Shown in pieces: positions 33,449 to 41,759 of a DNA stretch of 64,000 nt (position 1 is the stretch's first letter; each line of letters begins with the position of its first letter). The DNA is taken from assembly GCA_052386675.1 (NCBI GenBank), contig JBQTJX010000039.1, positions 62,001-126,000 of the forward strand, read 5' to 3'. Both the position numbers and the translations under genes were made by a program. The notes under the pieces are model-generated. The model did not search any database and was not told the DNA's origin. It was given only the letters and a program-made list of their open reading frames with translations. The DNA comes from RBG-16-66-20 sp052386675. GTDB taxonomy: Bacteria > Pseudomonadota > Gammaproteobacteria > Burkholderiales > SG8-39.

Positions 33449-34531
33449 TTAATCCTCCGGAAATATCTGCGCGTTCATGTTGGCGACCACGTCGGCCGCA
33501 AGCGCCTTCCTGACGTGCGCGTAGCGCCTCACCATCTGGAGGGTGCGGTGCCCGAGGACGCTTGCGATCTGCAGGTCGGTGGCGCCGGCGTCCACGAGGA
33601 AGGTGGCAGCGCTGTGCCGGAGATCGTGAAAGCGGAAGTCGATAAGTCCTGCCCTCTTCACGGCGGTGGTCCAGGCTTGGGAAATCTCGCTTGGCCGGTC
33701 TGGTTTGCGCCCCGGGAAGAGCAGGTCATCCTGTTTCTCGGCGTTCTCGATCCTCGCCTTGAGCAGCTGTAGCGCGCGTCCGGCAAGCGGTACCACCCGC
33801 AGGTCGCCGTTCTTTGTCATGGTGAGGGTGATTCTTCCGGTGGCGCAGTCAACGTCGTGGCACCGCAGTCCCATGATCTCGCCCTGGCGCATGCCGGTAG
33901 AGACGGCAAGAACGACGATCGTCGGAAGGTGAGGATTCTTAGAGCCTTCGCAGGCCTTGAGGAGCCGCTCAAGCTCCTCCCTCTCTAGAAAGCGCGTCCG
34001 GCCGCGCGCCTCGCTGGGCTTGCTTACCTTGCGGAGTGGGTTGTCATCGATCCAGTTCCAGTCCGTCACAGCGACAGAGAGGGTGTGCGAGAAGGCGGCA
34101 AGATAGCGCCGCACCGTGGCGGGGGACTTCTTTCGGTGAGCGGCGGAGTTGCTTTGCCGGCGCACCTCGCTTGCGAGGAGTTGGTTGCGCGCTGCGGAGA
34201 GGACGGCGGGGGTGAGCTCGGACAACTTCAGTCCGCCAAGCTCGGCCTTCCACCAGAGCAGCTGGGCCTTGCGATTTCGGAGATCTCGCGGCTTTTGCGG
34301 GAGTACCTCCGCGATGTACTTGTCGATGAGTTCGCCGACGGTGCGGCGCTTCGCTTCGGTGGATTTGAAGTGTCGCCCTTCGCGGATGGCAGACTGCATC
34401 TGCTCCGCCCAGCGCTTGGCGTCGGTCTTGCGGGAGAAAGTGGCCGTTTCTGGTGGTGCGCCCTTTAGGCGGACCTTGACGCGATAGCGTACGGTCCCGT
34501 CTGGGGATTCACGCTTCTCGATTGTTGGCAT
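33449..34531 (-). CDS. int: tyrosine-family site-specific integrase
   Basis: A 360-residue phage-type integrase. Residues 1-60 are an arm-binding-like N-terminus (RYRVKVRLKGAPPETATF), 65-170 the core-binding SAM-like domain, and 180-350 the catalytic domain with R (STGMRQGEIMGL), K (MTKNGD), H-x2-R (HDLRHSAATF), H (LGHRT) and nucleophile Y in VRRYAHV. All catalytic residues are present. The ATG at 34531 has GAGGAATGC upstream. It sits 354 bases from the tRNA-Asn into which the island is inserted and should drive integration and, with the excisionase-like protein, excision. Confidence 0.95.
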   Translation of the reverse strand: MPTIEKRESPDGTVRYRVKVRLKGAPPETATFSRKTDAKRWAEQMQSAIREGRHFKSTEAKRRTVGELIDKYIAEVLPQKPRDLRNRKAQLLWWKAELGGLKLSELTPAVLSAARNQLLASEVRRQSNSAAHRKKSPATVRRYLAAFSHTLSVAVTDWNWIDDNPLRKVSKPSEARGRTRFLEREELERLLKACEGSKNPHLPTIVVLAVSTGMRQGEIMGLRCHDVDCATGRITLTMTKNGDLRVVPLAGRALQLLKARIENAEKQDDLLFPGRKPDRPSEISQAWTTAVKRAGLIDFRFHDLRHSAATFLVDAGATDLQIASVLGHRTLQMVRRYAHVRKALAADVVANMNAQIFPED

Positions 34532-34555
34532 TGCGCATTCCTCACGTGCAGACAA

Positions 34556-34597
34556 GCGCGCTTTACAGCGCGCGGCAATGACCAGCTACTGCTGGTC
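34556..34597. repeat. two adjacent inverted repeats upstream of the integrase
   Basis: GCGCGC-6-GCGCGC (34556-34573) and GACCAGC-TACT-GCTGGTC (34580-34597) lie in tandem 25-66 bases before the integrase start. The 354-base spacer between integrase and tRNA contains these, the paired TGTCCCA motif and a short A/T-rich stretch (TATAACAT near 34734), but no gene. They could be regulator or excisionase sites or affect integrase mRNA. Confidence 0.45.
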
Positions 34598-34820
34598 GCT
34601 GTGTCTGCTCGTCGTGAAGACTGGCGCCAGATCAAGGGAACGCCGCTTAGAGCTGGGTCCCGGACCTGACTTGCAGGCGACTATTACCCCGTATACCTAG
34701 TACTCAGTGTTGCGAGGTAGTAGTGATCGCCAAGTATAACATTTCGCCCACACGATGCCGGTCCCCCTGGAGCCTCACGGTGTCGGCCCTGAGTCGGGGA
34801 GTAGCACTTCGATCACCAAG

Positions 34821-34838
34821 TGTCCCACTAGTGTCCCA
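34821..34838. repeat. paired TGTCCCA motif inside attR (putative integrase arm site)
   Basis: TGTCCCA-CTAG-TGTCCCA, the counterpart of the pair at 10949-10966. It lies 47 bases from the core repeat, against 117 on the other side. Same orientation, same spacer length. Confidence 0.55.
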
Positions 34839-34885
34839 GCGGAAGTTCTAGGTTCTCGAATCTTGCGCCAACCCCTTGAAGTGGT

Positions 34886-34930
34886 TGGCTCCTCGACCTG
34901 GACTCGAACCAGGGACCTGCGGATTAACAG
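34886..34930. repeat. right attachment-site repeat (attR) within tRNA-Asn
   Basis: The 45-bp counterpart of 10787-10831. Here it forms the 3' part of an intact tRNA gene, so integration preserves the tRNA. Confidence 0.95.
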
Positions 34931-34961
34931 TCCGACGCTCTACCAACTGAGCTATCGAGGA
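34886..34961 (-). tRNA. tRNA-Asn (anticodon GTT)
   Basis: A 76-base cloverleaf read on the minus strand: acceptor TCCTCGA pairs with TCGAGGA, D-loop GCTCAGTTGGTAGAGC, anticodon loop CTGTTAA (GTT), T-loop GGTTCGAGTCC, discriminator G and an encoded CCA. It is the integration site of the island; the gene is whole because the island end restores the 3' half. Confidence 0.97.
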
Positions 34962-35017
34962 ATTGTGCAGTGCTGCGAAGGGGCTGAATTATATAGGAAA
35001 AGCCCCGTGGTTTTCCA

Positions 35018-36235
35018 CTACCGGATCACCTTGGCGATGGCGTCGGCGACATAGTCGATGTTCTTCGTCGTCAGGGCGGCGACGCAGATGCGGCCGGTCT
35101 CGATGGTGTAGATCGAGTACTCGCTGCGCAGGCGCAGGACCTGCTCCCGGGTGAGGCCGGAGTAGGAGAACATGCCGCGCTGCCGCAGGATGAAGGAGAA
35201 GTCCGAGCCCGGAACGCGCTTGTGGATGCCGTCCACCAGCGCCTTGCGCATGTCCTTGATCCGGTCGCGCATGGCGCCCAGCTCCTTCTCCCACTGCGCG
35301 CGCAGGTCCGCCTTGGTCAGCACTTTGGCGACGATGGCGCTGCCGTGGGCGGGCGGATTCGAGTAGTTGGTGCGCACCACGCGCTTCAGGTGCGACAGCG
35401 CGCGCGTCGCCTCGTCGGCGCTGGCCGTGACGACGCTCAGGGCGCCGGCGCGCTCGCCGTAGAGCGAGAAGGACTTGGAAAACGAACTCGCCAGGAACAC
35501 GGGCTGCATCGCCTCGGCGAACAGGCGCGGCGCATAGGCGTCGGCGTCGATGCCTTCGGCGAAGCCCTGGTAGGCGAGGTCGAGGAAGGGCACCAGGCCG
35601 CGGGACTTCACGACCTCCAGCACCTGCCTCCACAGGGACTCATCGAGATCGACGCCAGTCGGGTTGTGGCAGCAGGAGTGCAGCACCACGATGTCGCCGG
35701 CGGGCATCTTCGACAGCGCTGCCAGCATTCCTTCGAAGTCGAGGCCGTGCGTCTTCGGATCGTAGTAGGGGTAGTCCTTTACCAGGAAGCCGGCGCCCTC
35801 GAACAGGGCGCGGTGGTTTTCCCAGCTCGGATTGCTGATCCAGGCGCTGGCGCCCGGGCACACCTTGCGCAGGAAGTCCGCGCCGATCTTCAGGCCGCCG
35901 CTGCCACCGATGGCCTGGACGGTGACGACGCGGTTCTCCTTCACCACCGCCGAGTCCGGACCGAAAACAAGGTCGCGTACGGCCTTGTCATACGCGGCGA
36001 GGCCATCAATCGGCAGATAGGACTTTGGTGCCCCGCTGCTGACGTTGGTGTCTTCGACTTCGCGCACGCAATCGAGCAGCGGAACCCTGCCGTTGTCGTC
36101 GGTGTAGACGCCAACCCCGAGGTTGACCTTGTTCGGGTTCTTGTCTGCAACATAGGCCTCGGTGACGCCGAGAATCGGGTCCTTCGGCGCCATCTCGAGG
36201 CCGGCAAGCGGGGAGGGCAGGTGCGGGGCGTTCAT
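35018..36235 (-). CDS. tyrB: aspartate/aromatic amino acid aminotransferase (AspC/TyrB type)
   Basis: A 405-residue class I PLP aminotransferase. LHSCCHNPTGVD holds the PLP-contacting asparagine, FLDLAYQGFAEG the aspartate and tyrosine, and SSFSKSFSLYGERAGAL the Schiff-base lysine. The length and the N-terminus (PKDPILGVTEAY) fit the enterobacterial AspC/TyrB group, which moves amino groups between glutamate and oxaloacetate or aromatic 2-oxoacids. It diverges from uvrB with only 42 bases between starts. AspC or TyrB specificity cannot be decided by eye. Confidence 0.88.
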   Translation of the reverse strand: MNAPHLPSPLAGLEMAPKDPILGVTEAYVADKNPNKVNLGVGVYTDDNGRVPLLDCVREVEDTNVSSGAPKSYLPIDGLAAYDKAVRDLVFGPDSAVVKENRVVTVQAIGGSGGLKIGADFLRKVCPGASAWISNPSWENHRALFEGAGFLVKDYPYYDPKTHGLDFEGMLAALSKMPAGDIVVLHSCCHNPTGVDLDESLWRQVLEVVKSRGLVPFLDLAYQGFAEGIDADAYAPRLFAEAMQPVFLASSFSKSFSLYGERAGALSVVTASADEATRALSHLKRVVRTNYSNPPAHGSAIVAKVLTKADLRAQWEKELGAMRDRIKDMRKALVDGIHKRVPGSDFSFILRQRGMFSYSGLTREQVLRLRSEYSIYTIETGRICVAALTTKNIDYVADAIAKVIR

Positions 36236-36277
36236 CTGCTAGACTCGTTGACTTTTTTGCATAGCACCATTTTACCC

Positions 36278-38320
36278 GTGGATCTCGCTTTTCCCAATAG
36301 CCCGTACAAGCTGCACCAGCCGTACGCGCCCGCCGGGGACCAGCCCGAGGCCATCGCCAAGCTGATCGAGGGCGTGGGCGACGGATTGGCCTTCCAGACG
36401 CTGCTGGGGGTCACTGGCTCGGGCAAGACCTACACCATGGCCAACGTCATCGCCCAGCTTGGGCGGCCGGCCCTGGTGCTCGCACCCAACAAGACCCTGG
36501 CGGCCCAGCTGTACTCCGAGTTCCGGGAGTTCTTCCCGGAGAACGCGGTGGAATACTTCGTTTCCTACTACGACTACTACCAGCCCGAGGCCTACGTCCC
36601 CTCCAAGGACCTGTTCATCGAGAAGGACTCCTCGATCAACGAGCACATCGAGCAGATGCGCCTGTCGGCCACCAAGTCCCTGATGGAGCGGCGCGACTGC
36701 GTCATCGTGGCCACGGTGTCGGCGATCTACGGCATCGGCGATCCGGCCGAGTACCACGGCATGATCCTGCACCTGCGCGAGGGCGAGAAGATGGCGCAGC
36801 GGGACGTCATCGCGCGCCTGGTGGCGATGCAGTACGACCGCAACGACGTCGATTTCCGCCGCGGCACCTTCCGTGTCCGGGGCGAAGTCATCGACGTATT
36901 CCCGGCCGAGCACGCGGAGCACGCCGTGCGCATCACGCTGTTCGACGACGAGGTGGAGAGCCTGCAGATGTTCGACCCGCTCACCGGGCGGGTGCTCCAG
37001 GGCATCTCGCGCTTCACCGTCTATCCCTCCAGCCACTACGTCACGCCGCGCGAGACGACGCTGCGTGCGATCGAGGCCATCAAGGCGGAGTTGCGCGTGC
37101 GCAGCCAGTACTTCGTCGACACGAACAAGCTGGTCGAGGCGCAGAGGATCGAGCAGCGCACCCGCTTCGACCTGGAAATGCTGGTCGAACTGGGCTTCTG
37201 CAAGGGCATCGAGAACTATTCGCGCCACCTCTCGGGGCGCAAGCCCGGAGAGCCGCCGCCGACCCTGATCGACTACCTGCCGGCCGATTCGCTGATGATC
37301 ATCGACGAGAGCCACGTCACGATCGGCCAGCTGGGGGGCATGTTCAAGGGCGACCATTCGCGCAAGGTGAACCTGGTGGAGTACGGCTTCCGCCTGCCCT
37401 CGGCGCTCGACAACCGGCCGCTGAAGTTCGAGGAGTTCGAGGAAATCGTGCGGCAGACCATCTTCGTATCGGCGACGCCCGCGGCCTACGAGGCGCAGAA
37501 ATCCGCGCAGGTGGTGGAGCAGGTGGTGCGCCCGACCGGCCTGATCGACCCGCCGGTGGAGATCCGGCCCGCCGCCACCCAGGTGGACGACCTGCTGTCC
37601 GAAATCGGCAAGCGGGTAAAGCAGAACGAGCGCGTGCTGGTGACCACGCTCACCAAGCGCATGGCCGAGGAACTGACCGAGTATTTCGCAGAGCACGGGG
37701 TCAAGGTGCGCTACCTCCATTCGGAGGTCGAGACAGTGGAGCGCGTGGAGATCCTGCGCGACCTGCGTCTGGGCGAGTTCGACGTGCTGGTGGGGATCAA
37801 CCTGCTGCGCGAGGGGCTCGACCTGCCGGAGGTATCGCTGGTCGCGATCCTGGACGCGGACAAGGAAGGCTTCCTGCGTTCCGAGCGTTCCCTGATCCAG
37901 ACCATTGGCCGTGCCGCGCGGCACATCAACGGCGCGGCGATCCTCTACGCCGACCGCGTCACTGATTCCATGCAGCGCGCCATCGCCGAGACCGACCGGC
38001 GGCGCAACAAGCAGGTCGCCTTCAACCTGAAGCACGGCATCACGCCCAAGGGCGTGTTCAAGCGCATCAAGGACATGATCGACGGCGTCTACGACAGCGA
38101 GCAGATCGCCGAGGACCTGAAGGTGGCGGAGGCGGAAGCGCGCTACGAGGCGATGAGCGAGAAGCAGGTTGCCCGCGAAATCAGGACGCTGGAGAAGCAG
38201 ATGCTGGACCACGCCCGCAACCTGGAGTTCGAGAAGGCGGCCAGGGCACGGGACCGGCTCACGGAGATCCGCAAGCGGCTGTTCGGCGTGGAGCCGGCTG
38301 CGGCGAAGAATTCGTTCTGA
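36278..38320 (+). CDS. uvrB: excinuclease ABC subunit B
   Basis: A 680-residue UvrB, standard length. Walker A GVTGSGKT near residue 40, the beta-hairpin YYDYYQPEAYVP that clamps damaged DNA, DESH, helicase motif VI QTIGRAARH, and the C-terminal UVR motif (RTLEKQMLDHARNLEFEKAA) are all present. It loads onto damage found by UvrA and recruits UvrC. The GTG at 36278 begins V-DLAFPNSPYKL, the normal N-terminus; the open frame continues upstream through antisense of the aminotransferase and is not coding. No clear LexA box is seen in the 42-base spacer. Confidence 0.97.
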   Translation: MDLAFPNSPYKLHQPYAPAGDQPEAIAKLIEGVGDGLAFQTLLGVTGSGKTYTMANVIAQLGRPALVLAPNKTLAAQLYSEFREFFPENAVEYFVSYYDYYQPEAYVPSKDLFIEKDSSINEHIEQMRLSATKSLMERRDCVIVATVSAIYGIGDPAEYHGMILHLREGEKMAQRDVIARLVAMQYDRNDVDFRRGTFRVRGEVIDVFPAEHAEHAVRITLFDDEVESLQMFDPLTGRVLQGISRFTVYPSSHYVTPRETTLRAIEAIKAELRVRSQYFVDTNKLVEAQRIEQRTRFDLEMLVELGFCKGIENYSRHLSGRKPGEPPPTLIDYLPADSLMIIDESHVTIGQLGGMFKGDHSRKVNLVEYGFRLPSALDNRPLKFEEFEEIVRQTIFVSATPAAYEAQKSAQVVEQVVRPTGLIDPPVEIRPAATQVDDLLSEIGKRVKQNERVLVTTLTKRMAEELTEYFAEHGVKVRYLHSEVETVERVEILRDLRLGEFDVLVGINLLREGLDLPEVSLVAILDADKEGFLRSERSLIQTIGRAARHINGAAILYADRVTDSMQRAIAETDRRRNKQVAFNLKHGITPKGVFKRIKDMIDGVYDSEQIAEDLKVAEAEARYEAMSEKQVAREIRTLEKQMLDHARNLEFEKAARARDRLTEIRKRLFGVEPAAAKNSF

Positions 38321-38460
38321 CGATCGCCCGAAACGTGGGCGACATCGTGCTGTGGTCCGCCTTTGCAGCGGCCTCGGCGACCTTCGACACGCTCGTCCAC
38401 GACGGCTGGTCACGCCCGGGCTGCGCGTAGCAGGCTAGGGCGGCCGCGCCTGCTGTCCAC

Positions 38461-39849
38461 TCAGCGCTCGATACCCCAATTCGAGTACCGCACGGCGACG
38501 ACGGACGCGAGCCCATAGGCCGCCATCCCGAACGCGACAAGCGCGAATATCGTCCACGACGGCGTTTGCGTGGAGGCGAGTATCCAGCCGCCGATCGCGA
38601 TCACGGCGAGCCTGAGCGTGCCGGCAAGCACCGGGCCGCCGACCTTGCCGGCGCCGAGCGATGAGAAGTACAGGCAAAGCCCGAGTCCGAACAGTCCGTA
38701 GCAGGGGCCTGCCCAATGGAAGTAGAGGGCGGCGGAAGCGAGCACCTCCGGGTCCTGGGTGAATTGACGGGACCACAGGTCGGGGGCGATGGCGACCACC
38801 AGCCCCAACGCGCCAAGAAGCGCGGTAGCCAATGCCGCTGCGATCCAGGTCGCGCGTCGAGCGCGCGAGATTTTGCCGGCGCCCATTGCCATGCCCACGA
38901 GCGGGACCGATGCCACGCCAATGGCGAATCCGATAGGAATCAGCAGGAATTCGAGCCGGGTGCCGATGCCGTAGCCCGCCAGCGCGGTGGTGCCGAACTT
39001 CGCGACCAGCCAGGTGAGGATCAGGACCGTCAGCACGGTCTGCAGCGGCGAGATGCAGGCAAGTGCGCCCACTTTCAGGATGTCGCGCAGCAACTCGCGC
39101 TGTAGCGGCGTTGCGCGCACCGCCAGCCGGATCCGCGAGTGGCGCGAATGCAGGTAGCCATACAGGAACACCGCGCCCAGCGCATACGCGATCACTTGGC
39201 CGGCCGCGACACCCGGCATGCCCAGCCGGGGAAACGGTCCCCAGCCGAGTCCGAGCACGCCGCCCAGCAGCACTTGCAGCACGGAGACCGCTAGGTAGGT
39301 CGCCGAGGGCACCGGCATGTTCCCCGAGCCGCGGATCACCGACGCGTAGGTGTTCATGAGCCAGACGCCGATCGAGCCGACAAACGCGACGTTCGAGTAA
39401 GCGACCGCCTGCTCGAGCGCCTCGCCGCGGCCTCCAAGCGCGGCGTAGATGGCCGGGCCGAAGCCCAGCATCAGTGCCGTGTACAGCGCTCCGGCCGAGA
39501 GCCCGATCCACATCGCGTGCACTGCGAGGGCGTTCGCGCGCCCGAGGTCCCCGGCGCCGAGCGCGCGGCTCACGGCAGACGAGATGCCGCCGCCCATCGC
39601 GCCGCCGGAGAGCATCATCTGCAGCATGACCATGGGGAACACGAGCGCCATTCCCGCCAGCGAGGCGACGCCGAGGCTGCCGACATAAGCCGTCTCGGCG
39701 ATGGCCGCCAGCGCGGTGGCGAGCATCGCGCCCATGTTCGGCAGCGCAAATCGCACGAGCGTCGGCAGGATCGGCGCCGTGAGAAGCGGGTCAGCGACGC
39801 GGTCCGCTGCGGGCTGTGCCTTCTGACCCGGGACGCGAGCCGGCTTCAT
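38461..39849 (-). CDS. MATE-family multidrug efflux protein
   Basis: A 462-residue membrane protein with about twelve hydrophobic helices in two related halves, as in MATE exporters (ETAYVGSLGVASLAGMAL in half 1, GYGIGTRLEFLLIPIGFAIG in half 2). It exports cationic drugs or metabolites using H+ or Na+. Its start overlaps the alcohol dehydrogenase stop (ATGA), making it the last gene of the TetR-controlled operon. A 7-bp inverted repeat (38429-38454) in the 140-base gap before uvrB could help end transcription. Confidence 0.88.
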   Translation of the reverse strand: MKPARVPGQKAQPAADRVADPLLTAPILPTLVRFALPNMGAMLATALAAIAETAYVGSLGVASLAGMALVFPMVMLQMMLSGGAMGGGISSAVSRALGAGDLGRANALAVHAMWIGLSAGALYTALMLGFGPAIYAALGGRGEALEQAVAYSNVAFVGSIGVWLMNTYASVIRGSGNMPVPSATYLAVSVLQVLLGGVLGLGWGPFPRLGMPGVAAGQVIAYALGAVFLYGYLHSRHSRIRLAVRATPLQRELLRDILKVGALACISPLQTVLTVLILTWLVAKFGTTALAGYGIGTRLEFLLIPIGFAIGVASVPLVGMAMGAGKISRARRATWIAAALATALLGALGLVVAIAPDLWSRQFTQDPEVLASAALYFHWAGPCYGLFGLGLCLYFSSLGAGKVGGPVLAGTLRLAVIAIGGWILASTQTPSWTIFALVAFGMAAYGLASVVAVRYSNWGIER

Positions 39850-40847
39850 CGTACTTTGACGACGACCTTGCCCCTGGAGCGCCCCTGGGCGAGGTAGGCA
39901 AGCGCATCCTTTGCCTGCCCGAACGCAAATACCCTGTCGATCACCGGCCGGATGCGCGCCGCCTTGAGGAGCTCGCCGATCTCGGCGAGTTGATCGCCAT
40001 CGGCACGCACGAAGAGAAACGAGTAGGTGACTTCCCGCTTTCCCGCCATGCGCACGATCCTGCGGCTCATCAGCCCGAACACGAACGTGAGGAGGAAGTT
40101 CAGCCCTCTGGCGCGGGCGAACGCTGCGTCCAGCGGCCCGACGAGAGAGACGATCGTGCCTCCCGTATTGAGGATGCCGATCGATTTCTCGATTGCGTCA
40201 CCCCTGACAGTGCCGAGCACTGCGTCGTAGCCGCGCAGCATTTTCTCGAATTCTTCCTTCCTGTAGTCGACCACCTCGTCTGCGCCAAGGCTGCGCACCA
40301 GTTCGACGTTGCCCGTGCTGGTGGTGGTTCCCGCCTTGGCACCCAGGTGCTTTGCCAGCTGGATCGCAAAGGTGCCAATACCGCCAGACCCTGCGGGGAT
40401 GAACACCTTCTGCCCGGCCCGTAGATTCGCGCGCTCCTTCAGCGCTTGCCACGAGGTGAGCCCGACCATCGGGATCGACGCTGCCTGCACGAAGTCCAGA
40501 TTGGCCGGCTTCAGCGCGGCAGCACGCTCCGGAACCACCGCGAATTCGGCGATCGAGCCCGTGCCAAGGTCGAAGACGCTGGCGAAGACGGCGTCGCCCG
40601 GCTTGAAGCGCGTCACGCGGCTGCCGACCTCGGTCACCACACCGGCCAGGTCGCTGCCGAGCGTGGCCGGCAGCTGGAACCGCAGGACGGCCTTGAACAT
40701 TCCCGTCGGAATCATGTTGTCGATCGGGTTCAGGCCCGCGGCGTGGACCTGCACCAGCAGTTCGTCCGGCCCTGGCGCCGGGCGCGGGACGTCGGCGAGC
40801 CCGGTCTCGGGCGCCTTGCCATAGCGCTTGAAGGTGAGTGCCTTCAT
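39846..40847 (-). CDS. zinc-free alcohol dehydrogenase / quinone oxidoreductase-like protein
   Basis: A 333-residue medium-chain dehydrogenase/reductase of the quinone-oxidoreductase group. It has the substrate-domain start (HAAGLNPIDNMIP), the nucleotide motif AGSGGIGTFAIQLAKHLGA, and lacks the catalytic-zinc cysteine and structural-zinc cluster. Such enzymes reduce quinones or enones with NADPH. It lies 11 bases after the SDR gene and overlaps the MATE gene, which suggests a detoxify-and-export unit. Confidence 0.87.
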   Translation of the reverse strand: MKALTFKRYGKAPETGLADVPRPAPGPDELLVQVHAAGLNPIDNMIPTGMFKAVLRFQLPATLGSDLAGVVTEVGSRVTRFKPGDAVFASVFDLGTGSIAEFAVVPERAAALKPANLDFVQAASIPMVGLTSWQALKERANLRAGQKVFIPAGSGGIGTFAIQLAKHLGAKAGTTTSTGNVELVRSLGADEVVDYRKEEFEKMLRGYDAVLGTVRGDAIEKSIGILNTGGTIVSLVGPLDAAFARARGLNFLLTFVFGLMSRRIVRMAGKREVTYSFLFVRADGDQLAEIGELLKAARIRPVIDRVFAFGQAKDALAYLAQGRSRGKVVVKVR

Positions 40848-40858
40848 GGTTCTGCCGC

Positions 40859-41674
40859 CTAGGTTCCGAGCCGCAGGTCTTTTCGAATACCGAGGTCCAC
40901 CAATCTGGCGGGCGCAAACCTGCGAAGCAATCGCAGGCGGTTCGCGAGCCCGCCGGCTGTGTAGCGGAGCTTCGGGTGCGCTGCGCTGGCCGCCTCCAGG
41001 ACGACATCGGCCACGACGTGGGGCTCGTCGGCCCTTGCCATCACTTCCTTGACCTGTCTGGCCAGGGACGCGCGCACTTCCCGATACTCATCGAGCTTCG
41101 AGTCGGGTTCCACGAGGTTCGCGTCGAACTGCGTTTTCGTGTACGCGGGCTCGATGACCGAGACGCGGATACCCCTGGTGCGCAGTTCGTGGTCGAGTGA
41201 CTCCGAGTAACCTTCGATCGCGTGCTTCGTGGCGGCATAAAGCGCCCCGTATGGCATCGGCAGGAAGCCCAGCACGGAACCGATGTTGATGATGCGGCCG
41301 CTTCCCTGCCGGCGCATATGCGGCACGACCGCTCTCGTCATCCGGACGATGCCGAAGAAGTTGGTGTCGAAGATTGCCTGGGCCTGTTCGAGCGAGCTTT
41401 CCTCCGCGCCTGCTGGCGCGACGCCGAAGCCGGCGTTGTTGACCATCAGATCGAGGCGACCTTCCAGTTGCATCAGCTTCCCGACGGCGGCTTCCACCGA
41501 TTTGTCGCTGGTCACGTCAAGGGGCAGCATCGCGAACGCTTGCCGGCCCGCCTGGGCGCCGCGCCTGCTGGTGCCGTAGACCTTGTAGCCCGCGATCGCG
41601 AGCCGCGCCGCCGTGGCTGCGCCGATGCCTGTGGACGCGCCGGTGACCAGTGCAACGGATCCTTTGATCTTCAT
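40859..41674 (-). CDS. short-chain dehydrogenase/reductase
   Basis: A 271-residue classical SDR. The cofactor motif TGASTGIGAA (13-22), NNAGFG (about 85-90), the catalytic serine in NIGSVLG and the YAATK pair of tyrosine and lysine are all visible. It reduces or oxidises a carbonyl/alcohol with NAD(P). It is the first structural gene after a 24-bp operator-like palindrome and is probably induced when the TetR regulator is released. Confidence 0.88.
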   Translation of the reverse strand: MKIKGSVALVTGASTGIGAATAARLAIAGYKVYGTSRRGAQAGRQAFAMLPLDVTSDKSVEAAVGKLMQLEGRLDLMVNNAGFGVAPAGAEESSLEQAQAIFDTNFFGIVRMTRAVVPHMRRQGSGRIINIGSVLGFLPMPYGALYAATKHAIEGYSESLDHELRTRGIRVSVIEPAYTKTQFDANLVEPDSKLDEYREVRASLARQVKEVMARADEPHVVADVVLEAASAAHPKLRYTAGGLANRLRLLRRFAPARLVDLGIRKDLRLGT

Positions 41675-41699
41675 GGGAATGTCCTTTCGTGGAAGAGGC

Positions 41700-41723
41700 G
41701 AAATATGATAAGCGTCATATTTC
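41700..41723. promoter_or_regulatory. TetR operator upstream of the SDR gene
   Basis: A perfect inverted repeat with nine-base arms (GAAATATGA / TCATATTTC) around a six-base centre, 26 bases before the SDR start. Its central 16 bases match 42341-42356 at 14 positions (TATGATRAGCRTCATA), so both are probably bound by the adjacent TetR protein. Confidence 0.8.
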
Positions 41724-41759
41724 TAGTCGAACTCGAGGCCGATGCGAATCCAGTCCGTG

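Larger units (their letters stand above)
10787..34930. mobile_element. 24-kb genomic island integrated in tRNA-Asn(GUU)
   Basis: Direct 45-bp repeats at both ends, an intact tRNA at one end and a tyrosine integrase pointing inward beside it define the element. It holds integrase, excisionase-like protein, primase/helicase, ArdC and short RadC as mobility-linked genes, and a kinase cluster, Zorya, an exported nuclease, and HNH and EVE-HNH proteins as cargo. Codon use is visibly less GC-biased in the cargo (for example 11.6-26.4 kb) than in the flanks. I find no relaxase, type IV secretion, capsid or terminase genes, so transfer would need a helper or uptake. Confidence 0.92.

Noticed and set aside
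10787..34930. Search for relaxase, type IV secretion, capsid, terminase or lysis genes
   Set aside because: None of the protein sequences in the island resembles these families, so I do not call it a conjugative element or a prophage.
36272..38413. 713-codon open frame on the minus strand
   Set aside because: It is the antisense of uvrB; the composition (His/Arg/Leu/Val-rich) is a shadow of GC-rich codon bias and no family resemblance is seen.
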